Made by a program: the position numbers and the translations under genes
In this document: positions 6,616 through 12,687 of the stretch, in pieces
Position numbering within the stretch: position 1 is the stretch's first letter
How the letters are laid out: each line of letters opens with the position of its first letter
The notes under the pieces: generated by a model
The model's input: only the letters and a program-made list of their open reading frames with translations
What the model was told of the DNA's origin: nothing
Database searches by the model: none
Assembly: GCA_018055515.1 (NCBI GenBank)
Contig: JAGPHL010000068.1
Span: 1-12,687 of the forward strand
DNA length: 12,687 nucleotides
Direction: 5' to 3'
Origin: Anaerolineae bacterium
GTDB taxonomy: Bacteria; Chloroflexota; Anaerolineae; B4-G1; SLSP01

Positions 6616-7616
6616 TTTTCGACTAACGCCGGCAACACCTCGCGCACGTCCCCCACCACACAGTAATCCGCGTGGTTGAAGATCTCCGCGCCGGGATCAT
6701 TGTTGATGGCAATGACGGTCCCCGCATCCTGGATGCCGACGACGAAGTGAAACGCGCCGCTCACACCACAGACGAGGGCGATTTTGGGCCGACAGACGAC
6801 GCCGGTCTGCCCGATCTGCCGCGTGCGCTCGATGTAGCCTTCATCTACCGGCGGACGGGTGGCGCCCACCTCGCCGCCGAGCAACGAGGCCAGTTCCCGC
6901 AGCGTGTCGAAATCCCCCTCCATGCCACGCCCGCCCACGACGAGCACCGGCGCCTGGCTCAGATCCAGGCCCGCGCCCACGACCCGCTCGATCACGCGCG
7001 TGTGGAGCCTCTCCGCCGTGAGCGTCACCGGCACCGGCACGAGCTCGCCGCGCCGGGCAGGGTCGCCCGCGCGGAGCGGAAACACGCCCGGCCGGAAAGT
7101 GGCCATCTGCGGGCGATGGTGCTGCATCTCCAGGAGCGCCAGCACGCCGCCGCCGAAGCCGGAAACCTCGCTCACCATGACGCCCGTCTGCGGATCGAGG
7201 CGCAAATCGGTGCAGTCGGCGTTGAGCCCCGTCCGCAGGCGCACCGCCAACCGCCCGGCGAGATCGCGTCCGTTGGGGGTCGCGCCGAGCAGGAAGACGG
7301 AGGGCTTCGCCGCCATCAACGCCTCGAAGGCGACCTGCGTGTAGCCCTCCACGGTGAAGTCGGCCAGCAGGGGATGCTCCGCCAGCCGGACTTCATCCGC
7401 GCCGTGCGCGAAGGCCGTCTTCGCCAGCGCGCTCACGTCCGCGCCGGGGAGCAATCCCACCACAGGCCAGCCCGCCGCATCCGCCAGCTCCCGCGCCTTG
7501 CCGAGCAGCTCCAGCGAGACCGTCTCGAGCGCCCCGCCAGCATGCTCCAGGAACACCCAGATCGCCTGGACCGCCTCTTCGACGCCGTAAAGGGATTGGA
7601 CCACAGGAACCTCCAT
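6597..7616 (-). CDS. etfA: Electron transfer flavoprotein alpha subunit
   Basis: FAD-binding ETF subunit, partner of EtfB. At 339 residues it is slightly longer than usual. The N-terminal domain starts with IWVFLEHAGGALETVSLELL (19-38). The middle contains GATPNGRDLAGRLAVRLRTG (111-130) and LNADCTDL (131-138). The C-terminal FAD domain shows VVGGRGM (226-232), ATRPPVDEGY, QIGQTG (267-272), GVSGAFHFVVG (284-294), AINNDP (303-308) and ADYCVVGD (316-323). In many ETFs the 284-294 segment reads GISGAIQHLAG, and its His contacts the flavin; here that position is F291, with a His one place earlier. The annotated ATG overlaps the upstream stop (TAATG), but the only strong ribosome site lies inside codons 1-3, so the GTG at 7604 may be the main start. 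The last residues (KVGR) and the stop are supplied by a heptad repeat. Confidence 0.95.
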   Translation of the reverse strand: MEVPVVQSLYGVEEAVQAIWVFLEHAGGALETVSLELLGKARELADAAGWPVVGLLPGADVSALAKTAFAHGADEVRLAEHPLLADFTVEGYTQVAFEALMAAKPSVFLLGATPNGRDLAGRLAVRLRTGLNADCTDLRLDPQTGVMVSEVSGFGGGVLALLEMQHHRPQMATFRPGVFPLRAGDPARRGELVPVPVTLTAERLHTRVIERVVGAGLDLSQAPVLVVGGRGMEGDFDTLRELASLLGGEVGATRPPVDEGYIERTRQIGQTGVVCRPKIALVCGVSGAFHFVVGIQDAGTVIAINNDPGAEIFNHADYCVVGDVREVLPALVEKLKVGR

Positions 7617-7618
7617 TA
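7602..7618 (-). promoter_or_regulatory. Overlapping stop/start with internal Shine-Dalgarno at hdrCB-etfA
   Basis: On the minus strand TAATG joins the hdrCB stop to the annotated etfA ATG (7616-7614). GGAGG follows at 7614-7610, after the ATG, and is 5 nt before an in-frame GTG at 7604-7602. The ATG could be used by coupled reinitiation; the GTG would be used by direct initiation. The two products differ by four residues. Confidence 0.5.
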
Positions 7619-8767
7619 AAGCGTTAACGCCACAATCTCCGCCACGTCTTTCACCAGCAGTGGCAGCTTCCGCGCCTTGACGCTATCCTCGAGACAGACG
7701 ATGCAATACGGACAGGCGGTCGCCAGGAGCTGCACGCCGGCGGCCCGCGCCTCCTCCACCCGCACGTCGGAGAAACGTTCCCCCGCCGCGGTCTCCAGGT
7801 ACATGCGTCCCCCGCCACCCCCGCAGCAGAGCGTCTCCAGGCCGCTGTGCGCCAGCTCCACCCGTGTGACGCCGGGAAGCGCGTCCAACACCTGCCGCGG
7901 GGCCGCGATCTCGGCGTTGTGCCGCGCCAGATAGCACGGATCGTGGAAGGCCAGCGTGACCTCCAGCGGCCTCTGCGGCTTGAGACGTCCCGTCGCCAGC
8001 AGCTCCGCGAGGAATTGGACGTAATGCTGCGGCGCGAAGCCCTCACTCACGGGCGGATAATGGTTTTTGAACACGTCATAGCTGTGGGGCGAAAGAGCGA
8101 CCAGGCGCGTCACCCCCCGCTGCCGAAAAACCGCCGCCGTCTTCGCGGCCAGCTCCTCAAAAAAGGGAGCATGTCCCACGTCGCGCACGTCCGCGCCGCT
8201 GGGAGGCTCGTCCGCGCCCAGGATGCCGAAGGCGACACCCGCCGCGCGCAGCACCTTCACAAACGCCACGGCGACCTTTTGGGCGCGATTGTCATAGGAA
8301 GCCGCTCCGCCGACGTAGAGCAAGACCTCGTGCTGCGCCGGATCGAAAAGCGGCACAGCGAGGTCCCGGGCCCACTGCGCCCGCTGCGACGGGGGCTGGC
8401 TCCAGGTATTGTCGTTCCAGAACACCGACCACAACAGCGAGGGCAGCCCTCCCGGGGTCTCCCGCTGCTCCCAGGCCACCTCCCGCAGGGCGCGGAAAAT
8501 GCCGGCGATGGAGACGCCGCGCGGACAGTAGGCCTCACATTGGGCGCAGGTCGTGCAAAGCCAGAGCGCGTCCGTCGCCTCCAGGCCCAGCTGCACCCGA
8601 CGGATGAATTCCCGCACGGAGACGGTCTCGTCGCGCACCCATCCCCAGGGACACGTCGCCGTACACGTCCCGCATTGATAGCACCGCGCCGCCTCCCCGC
8701 CTGTCAGTTCGAGCAGGCGTTCCCAGAGAGCATCATCGAGCGTCAGAACGGGTTCTTGTGAATCCAT
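7616..8767 (-). CDS. HdrC-HdrB-like fusion, soluble Fe-S / CCG-domain oxidoreductase subunit
   Basis: Soluble protein of 383 residues from the ATG at 8767. It combines an HdrC-like ferredoxin region with an HdrB/HdrD-like CCG region, with no membrane segment. Two [4Fe-4S] motifs are complete: C29, C32, C35, C39 and C71, C74, C77, C81. The second CCG domain is complete, with C278 (FHDPCYLARHN), C314-C315 (CCGGGGGR) and C352/C355 (ACPYCIVC). The first CCG domain (about 147-250) aligns by its conserved surroundings, YVGGAASYDNRAQKV, GVAFGILG and SPHSYDVFKNHYP, yet its usual cysteines are G153, P188/P189, S226 and S229. One noncubane cluster is therefore probably lost. I prefer the ATG at 8767, which has GGAGG 4 nt upstream, to the in-frame ATG at 8815, which would only add 16 repeat-encoded residues. 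Probable role: electron relay between HdrA and EtfAB; its substrate is unknown. Confidence 0.9.
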   Translation of the reverse strand: MDSQEPVLTLDDALWERLLELTGGEAARCYQCGTCTATCPWGWVRDETVSVREFIRRVQLGLEATDALWLCTTCAQCEAYCPRGVSIAGIFRALREVAWEQRETPGGLPSLLWSVFWNDNTWSQPPSQRAQWARDLAVPLFDPAQHEVLLYVGGAASYDNRAQKVAVAFVKVLRAAGVAFGILGADEPPSGADVRDVGHAPFFEELAAKTAAVFRQRGVTRLVALSPHSYDVFKNHYPPVSEGFAPQHYVQFLAELLATGRLKPQRPLEVTLAFHDPCYLARHNAEIAAPRQVLDALPGVTRVELAHSGLETLCCGGGGGRMYLETAAGERFSDVRVEEARAAGVQLLATACPYCIVCLEDSVKARKLPLLVKDVAEIVALTL

Positions 8768-8780
8768 GGAGCCTCCAAAA

Positions 8781-8828
8781 GGGTAATGGGGGAGGGGTGA
8801 GGGGTAAATCCCCATTACCCCTTACCTC
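8781..8828 (-). repeat. Inverted heptad arrays forming a hairpin at the hdrA-hdrCB junction
   Basis: The plus strand reads as 7-nt units GGGTAAT, GGGGGAG, GGGTGAG, GGGTAAA, then TCCCCAT, TACCCCT, TACCTCC in the opposite sense. GGGTAATGGGG (8781-8791) and CCCCATTACCC (8810-8820) form a perfect 11-bp stem with an 18-nt loop. The right arm contains the hdrA stop codon (8815-8817). In the mRNA this hairpin would sit between hdrA and hdrCB, just upstream of the hdrCB ribosome site (8772-8776), where it could affect message stability or ribosome access. It has no U-tract, so I do not call it a terminator. Confidence 0.7.
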
Positions 8829-11800
8829 CCCTCACAATCTCATCCATCTCCACCAGCTTCTCCGCGAACTCCTTGCCCTCCGCCGCGCTGATCCAGCGCA
8901 GCTGCAAGCGCTCCGGCGCCAGGCCCTGGCGGACGAATTTCCGGTGCCAGCGCTCGAAGCGCTTCTGCGTGTGGACGTTGGCGTAGTTGTAGTGACAATC
9001 CGAACCGTTCGCGGTGAGCCGGCACCCCGTGACGAGCACCGCGCCCGCGCCCAACTCGAAGGCCCTGGCGATAAACGCTTCCTCGAAACGGGCGGAGCAC
9101 ATGGTGCGGATAATGCGCGAGGAGGGCGGATATTGCCGCTTCTCGATGCCCGCCAGATCGGCGCCGGCATACGAGCACCAGTTACAGGTGAAGACCAGCA
9201 CCTTTTCGCCCGGATTCTCCGCCAGAGCCGCGTCAATCTGCGCCAGCACCTGCTGCCGCGTGAAGTAGGGCATGTCAATCGCGTGACTGGGACACTCGGC
9301 GGCGCAGTTGCCACAGCCCATGCACGCCGCCTCGGTGATGCGGATCGCGCCGGGCTTGCCCCGCTCGCCGACCTGCTCGATGGCGCTGAACGGACAGACT
9401 TGCACACAGCGCAGGCAGCCGGTGCAGGCATCAGGCGTGTATTTCGCCGTGAGCGGCTCTTTCTCGATGACGCCGCGCGCCAGCAGCGCCCCGGCCTTTC
9501 CTGCCGCCGCCATCGCCTGCGCCATCGTCTCGCGCACGTCCTTCGCACCCTGCGCTACCCCCGCCAGGTACACCCCCTGAATCGCCGTCTGCACCGGGCC
9601 GAGCTTGGGATGCAGCTCCATGTAGAAGCCATCCTCGCTGCGGGCAAGCTTGAGCTGTTCCGCCAGCGTGTCCTCCGGCGGACGCAGTCCCGTCACCAGC
9701 ACGAGCAAGTCGGTGGGAACGCGCAGCTCCGCCCCCAGCAGCTGATCGTGAAAGCGCACCGCGCCGTCCTCGAAAACGATCGCCTCCTGCGGCGGGCGGT
9801 CGTCCGCATACCGGAAGAACTGCACGCCCGCGCGCATCGCCTCCTCGTAGAGCTCCTCCGCCTGGCGACTGTAGGTGCGGATGTCTTTGCTCACGACGCG
9901 CACCTTCTTCCCCATCCGCCGCAACGCCAACGCCTGATGGATCATCGAAGTGCAACAGTAGCGCGCGCACCCCATCGTCCCCTGCCGCGAGCCGACGCAC
10001 GAAATGAAGGTGATGCGCTCTATCTCAGCGCCGCCTGGAAGTCGAAAGTTTAACGTCGCAGGTGAGCCTTCTGCTAACGTGCAACTTGCAGCCCTCAACT
10101 TGTAACTCAGCAGCCTCTCCAGCTCTAAATTTGTGATGATACGCGGGTCACTGCCATATCCGAACTCCGTCGGCTGATAGGGGACGCCGCCCGTGGCCAC
10201 GATGATCGCCCCCACGGTGAGCTCCTCGCCCGTGCTGAGACGCGCCTGGAAATTGCCCACGACCCCGCCTACGGTCTCGACGGTCGCCGGCGCGTGAATG
10301 TGCACTCCCGTCTGATTCAACTCGTGCTTCTGGGCATAGATCACATCCAGCGACGACAGTCCCGCCGGCGCCACGCAGCGCAGATCCGCCATCAAGCCGC
10401 CCAAGCGTCCCGCCTTCTCGACCAGATGCGTCTCGTAGCCCTGGCGCGCGAGCGCCGCCGCCGCCGTCATGCCGGCGACCCCGCCGCCGATGACCAGCGC
10501 ACTCTGGGTGAGCGGGAGGTGGCTCACTTCCAAGGGGACGAGCAGGCGCGCCTTCTCGACCGCCATCGCCGTCATCTCCATGGCCTTGACCGTCGCGGCT
10601 TCCTTCTCAAATTTGTGGACCCAGGAATCCATGTTGCGGATATTCGCCATCTCCAACAGGTAGGGGTTCAGCCCGGCGCGGAGGAGCACGCCGCGGAAGG
10701 TGCTCTCGTGCGTCTTGGGCGAACAGGCGGCGATGACCACCCGGTTGACGCCGTGCTCACGGATGGCGCGTTCGATGTCCGCCTGCGTGTTGCCCGCGCA
10801 GGAGAACATCTGATGATCCGCGAAGACCACATCGGGCAGCGTGCGGGCATAAGCGACGACGCGCTCCACATCCACTACCCCGGCGATGTTGCTGCCGCAA
10901 TGACAGACAAAGACGCCGACGCGAGGTGTCTCCACATCGAGGATGGGTTCCACGGCCGGCGGTTCCGGCCAAAAACGCTCCGTGAGGTGTCCCAGCGCGA
11001 GCGCCGCCGCGCCGCTGCCCTCAGCCACGCTGTCGGGGATGTCCTTGGGGCCGGTGTCGCAGCCGGCGGCGTAGATGCCGGGCCGCGTCGTCGCAATCAA
11101 GCCGCCGCGCAGCTCCTCAACCTTGAGGAAACCGTCGTCGCCCAGCTCGAGCCCGAGTCGCTCCGCCAGCTCCGCCAGTCCCGCCGGCGGCGTCACTGCA
11201 TTCGCCAGCACCACCATGTCAAAATCCTCAGTGTGACGAGTTCCCGTCTCCGTATCTTCGTAAACTACTTCGAGTGAGGGAGAAGGGGTCATGAGGGATG
11301 GGTAATGGGTCATGAGGGCGTCTTCGCCCTCCCTCGCCTTCGCGCCTTCGCGCTTTTTCGCTTCGATCTTCGCCGGCCTGCCCCGGACGAACTTCGCCCC
11401 TGCCGCCTTCGTGCGATCCCAGAAACCGTCGAAACCTTTGCCGTAGGCGCGGATGTCCATGTACAGCACGGTCACATCGGTGACGCCGTGATCGAGAGCC
11501 TGGTAGGCGTGCTTGATGGAGTACATGCAGCAGAAGCGCGAGCAGTGACGGTAATGGCGGCGATCCCGCGAGCCGACGCACAGGACGAAGAGGATCTTGT
11601 GCGGGTGCGCGCCATCGGAGGGCCGCACGATCTCGCCGCCCGTCGGGCCGGCGGAATTGATGAGCCGCTCAAACTCCATCGCGGTCATGATATCGGGCGA
11701 GGTGCCGTAGCCGTATTCCTGCAGCGCGCGCGGATCGAGCATGTCGTAGCCCACGGCCACGATGATCGAGCCGACCTCGCGGGTAAGCCGCTGCTCTCGC

Positions 11801-12333
11801 GGCATGAGATAATCAATGGCCTTCGGGGGACAGGCCACCGCGCAGCGGTCGCAGGGCAGGTAGTTGGGCGGATCGTTGAGGCAGGCATCCATATCAATGA
11901 GATAGGGCCCCGGCGCGGCCTGGGGGATGGGCGTATAGATCGCCTTGCGCGCCGCCATGCCGGAATCGTATTCGTTGGGGAGCACCTGCGGACAGACGAG
12001 GGTACATTCGCCGCAGCGGGTGCAGGCGCTGGTGACATAACGCGCGCGCTGTCGCACCGTCACGCGGAAATCGCCCGGCTCACCCTCCACGCGCTCCACT
12101 TCCGCCAGCGAGAGAATCTCGATGTTGGGATGGAGATTCACCTCCGACATCTTGGGCGCTTCGATGCAGATGGAACAGTCGAGCGTCGGGAAGTTCTTGT
12201 CGAGCACCGCCATCACCCCGCCGATGGTGGCCTCGCGTTCGACAAGCACCACCTTCGCGCCCGCCTCCGCCAGATCCAGCGCCGCCTGAATCCCCGCGAT
12301 CCCCCCGCCGATGACCATTACGGAATTGCTCAT
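8815..12333 (-). CDS. Tandem HdrA-type flavoprotein with MvhD-like [2Fe-2S] C-terminus
   Basis: Soluble 1172-residue iron-sulfur flavoprotein, nearly twice the length of ordinary HdrA. Unit 1 (1 to about 465) has FAD motif GGGIAG (9-14), C53/C56, a ferredoxin insertion with C104, C107, C110, C114 and C151, C161, C164, C168, and CVGSR (252-256) followed by C264, C268, C269. Unit 2 starts with the HdrA N-terminal domain (VCHCG, 476-480; C512; AACSPKTHE, 535-543), then FAD motif GGGVAG (616-621), no ferredoxin insertion, CVGSR (779-783), and two [4Fe-4S] motifs at C970/973/976/980 and C1004/1007/1010/1014. The tail (about 1044-1172) is MvhD-like, with C1050, C1053, C1079, C1104, C1113. The layout recalls QmoA joined to QmoB. 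Probable role: flavin-based electron bifurcation or confurcation. Segments about 324-354 and 744-770 are encoded by tandem repeats. GGAGG lies 9 nt before the ATG. Confidence 0.93.
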   Translation of the reverse strand: MSNSVMVIGGGIAGIQAALDLAEAGAKVVLVEREATIGGVMAVLDKNFPTLDCSICIEAPKMSEVNLHPNIEILSLAEVERVEGEPGDFRVTVRQRARYVTSACTRCGECTLVCPQVLPNEYDSGMAARKAIYTPIPQAAPGPYLIDMDACLNDPPNYLPCDRCAVACPPKAIDYLMPREQRLTREVGSIIVAVGYDMLDPRALQEYGYGTSPDIMTAMEFERLINSAGPTGGEIVRPSDGAHPHKILFVLCVGSRDRRHYRHCSRFCCMYSIKHAYQALDHGVTDVTVLYMDIRAYGKGFDGFWDRTKAAGAKFVRGRPAKIEAKKREGAKAREGEDALMTHYPSLMTPSPSLEVVYEDTETGTRHTEDFDMVVLANAVTPPAGLAELAERLGLELGDDGFLKVEELRGGLIATTRPGIYAAGCDTGPKDIPDSVAEGSGAAALALGHLTERFWPEPPAVEPILDVETPRVGVFVCHCGSNIAGVVDVERVVAYARTLPDVVFADHQMFSCAGNTQADIERAIREHGVNRVVIAACSPKTHESTFRGVLLRAGLNPYLLEMANIRNMDSWVHKFEKEAATVKAMEMTAMAVEKARLLVPLEVSHLPLTQSALVIGGGVAGMTAAAALARQGYETHLVEKAGRLGGLMADLRCVAPAGLSSLDVIYAQKHELNQTGVHIHAPATVETVGGVVGNFQARLSTGEELTVGAIIVATGGVPYQPTEFGYGSDPRIITNLELERLLSYKLRAASCTLAEGSPATLNFRLPGGAEIERITFISCVGSRQGTMGCARYCCTSMIHQALALRRMGKKVRVVSKDIRTYSRQAEELYEEAMRAGVQFFRYADDRPPQEAIVFEDGAVRFHDQLLGAELRVPTDLLVLVTGLRPPEDTLAEQLKLARSEDGFYMELHPKLGPVQTAIQGVYLAGVAQGAKDVRETMAQAMAAAGKAGALLARGVIEKEPLTAKYTPDACTGCLRCVQVCPFSAIEQVGERGKPGAIRITEAACMGCGNCAAECPSHAIDMPYFTRQQVLAQIDAALAENPGEKVLVFTCNWCSYAGADLAGIEKRQYPPSSRIIRTMCSARFEEAFIARAFELGAGAVLVTGCRLTANGSDCHYNYANVHTQKRFERWHRKFVRQGLAPERLQLRWISAAEGKEFAEKLVEMDEIVRGGKG
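10039..10108 (-). repeat. Inverted heptad arrays translated inside hdrA unit 2
   Basis: On the minus strand five units follow each other from 10108 to 10074: GAGTTAC, AAGTTGA, GGGCTGC, AAGTTGC, ACGTTAG. On the plus strand four units run from 10039 to 10066: AAGTCGA, AAGTTTA, ACGTCGC, AGGTGAG. The two arms point toward each other with 7 nt between them. GAGTTAC is also a unit of the array at 5909-5950. The DNA encodes about residues 744-766 of HdrA, a surface-loop position before the second CVGSR motif. Confidence 0.6.
11272..11365 (-). repeat. Composite heptad/octad array translated inside hdrA unit 1
   Basis: Plus-strand heptads at 11272-11320 read GAGTGAG, GGAGAAG, GGGTCAT, GAGGGAT, GGGTAAT, GGGTCAT, GAGGGCG. 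GGGTCATGAGGG recurs exactly 21 nt apart (11286, 11307). Octads follow at 11334-11365: TCGCCTTC, GCGCCTTC, GCGCTTTT, TCGCTTCG. At the join, GAGGGCG (11314-11320) and CGCCCTC (11325-11331) make a perfect 7-bp stem with a 4-nt loop. The segment stays in frame and encodes HdrA residues about 324-354, a Lys/Arg/Glu-rich run followed by MTHYPSLMTPSPS, which is not HdrA-like. Confidence 0.75.
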
Positions 12334-12372
12334 GGATGGCTCCCTCCGTCAAAGTAATGAGCTACACCCTCC

Positions 12373-12424
12373 CCGCTTTTTCGCTTTATCGCCTTTTCGC
12401 TTTATCGCCTTTTCGCCTTTTCGC
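12373..12424 (-). repeat. Octanucleotide tandem array between the gamma subunit gene and hdrA
   Basis: Plus-strand 8-nt units from 12381 read TCGCTTTA, TCGCCTTT, TCGCTTTA, TCGCCTTT, TCGCCTTT, followed by TCGCTCAC, in which the stop codon of the upstream gene lies (12425-12427). A decayed unit precedes them at 12373-12380. The same octad type occurs inside hdrA at 11334-11365. The remaining spacer (12334-12372) holds the hdrA ribosome site and no other feature. Confidence 0.85.
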
Positions 12425-12687
12425 TCACTCGTACTCATAACCTATCGCCAACGCCTTGAGGTTTAACGGCACCAGCTTGGGCCGCAACGATTCCCTCACG
12501 GCCTGTTCGACGGCCTCGCGCGCCAGGAGCCCGGTCTGGCGGGTGAAAAAGCCCACCATGATCACATTGGCCACGATCCGCCGGCCCATCCCTTCCGCCA
12601 GGCGCGTCGCCGGAATCGCCCGCACGACGTCTTCGGCGAAGGGCGTCACCAGCTCCGTATCAATCAACACCAGCGCCTCCGGCTTTG
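12425..12687 (-). CDS. 2-oxoacid:ferredoxin oxidoreductase gamma subunit, C-terminal part
   Basis: Partial gene; the reading frame is open to the window edge, so the N-terminus lies outside. The visible 86 residues begin KPEALVLIDTELV and continue through GRRIVANVIMVGFFTRQTGL and VPLNLKALAIGYEYE. This is the usual C-terminal pattern of the gamma subunits of pyruvate, 2-oxoglutarate or 2-oxoisovalerate:ferredoxin oxidoreductases (conserved ANM.ALG..T.L, then LN..AL..GYE). These enzymes decarboxylate a 2-oxoacid to an acyl-CoA and reduce ferredoxin. Which 2-oxoacid is used cannot be told from this fragment, and a GTG at 12670 is an internal codon, not the start. Lying 91 nt upstream of hdrA on the same strand, it suggests that the ferredoxin-reducing enzyme is made together with the HdrA/Etf proteins. 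Its stop codon sits in the octad array. Confidence 0.8.
   Translation of the reverse strand, partial: KPEALVLIDTELVTPFAEDVVRAIPATRLAEGMGRRIVANVIMVGFFTRQTGLLAREAVEQAVRESLRPKLVPLNLKALAIGYEYE

Noticed and set aside
8768..8815. Longer hdrCB start at ATG 8815, adding 16 residues
   Set aside because: The added residues are encoded by the heptad hairpin, are rich in Pro and not family-like, and the ATG at 8767 has its own GGAGG.
8758..10053. 431-codon plus-strand frame, and similar ones at 7847-8761, 10294-11277 and 11305-12357
   Set aside because: All are antisense to hdrA or hdrCB, show no domain motif and have Arg/His/Ala-rich shadow composition.
12373..12424. CRISPR-like array
   Set aside because: Units are 8 nt with no spacers, and no cas genes are present; it is a simple tandem repeat.

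Overview
This is a GC-rich bacterial window with two convergent gene blocks. Short tandem repeats at gene junctions, a free-standing S23-type four-helix-bundle gene, and a soluble Hdr/Etf/2-oxoacid:ferredoxin oxidoreductase cluster together suggest an anaerobic or facultative bacterium, with Chloroflexota my best guess. That placement is inference from gene content and repeat style; there is no marker gene here to prove it.

Left block (plus strand, 1-5087). An AT-rich patch carries a perfect-consensus sigma-70 type promoter (61-88). About 220 nt follow that look more like a structured RNA or long leader than a gene. Then come rlmN (23S rRNA/tRNA A2503/A37 methyltransferase, 362-1492), a repeat-bearing spacer, recD2 (1659-3911) and, 6 nt after it, a receiver-histidine kinase (3918-5087).

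Right block (minus strand, 12687 down to 5107). Read in transcription order it contains: the C-terminal end of a 2-oxoacid:ferredoxin oxidoreductase gamma subunit (cut by the window edge); a 1172-residue HdrA-type protein made of two HdrA-like units plus an MvhD-like [2Fe-2S] tail; an HdrC-HdrB-like fusion; etfA; a two-gene cassette (small unknown protein plus S23-type four-helix-bundle protein); and etfB. Genes overlap or sit a few bases apart, so this is very probably one transcript whose promoter lies outside the window. The gene content predicts a soluble electron-transfer assembly: the 2-oxoacid oxidoreductase makes reduced ferredoxin, the HdrA/MvhD protein handles flavin-based splitting or merging of electrons, and the HdrCB-like protein relays to or from EtfAB. 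Partners and direction of electron flow cannot be read from sequence.

Three points stand out. (1) In the HdrCB-like protein the first CCG domain is recognisable but its cluster-ligand cysteines are replaced, while the second CCG domain is intact. (2) A family of 7- and 8-nt tandem repeats, usually as inverted pairs of arrays, lies at most junctions of the minus-strand operon, supplies the stop codons of four genes and is translated inside HdrA at two places. (3) The S23 cassette sits exactly between the two arms of one such inverted pair, while a similar pair inside hdrA has only about 7 nt between its arms, as if one were a filled and the other an empty site.
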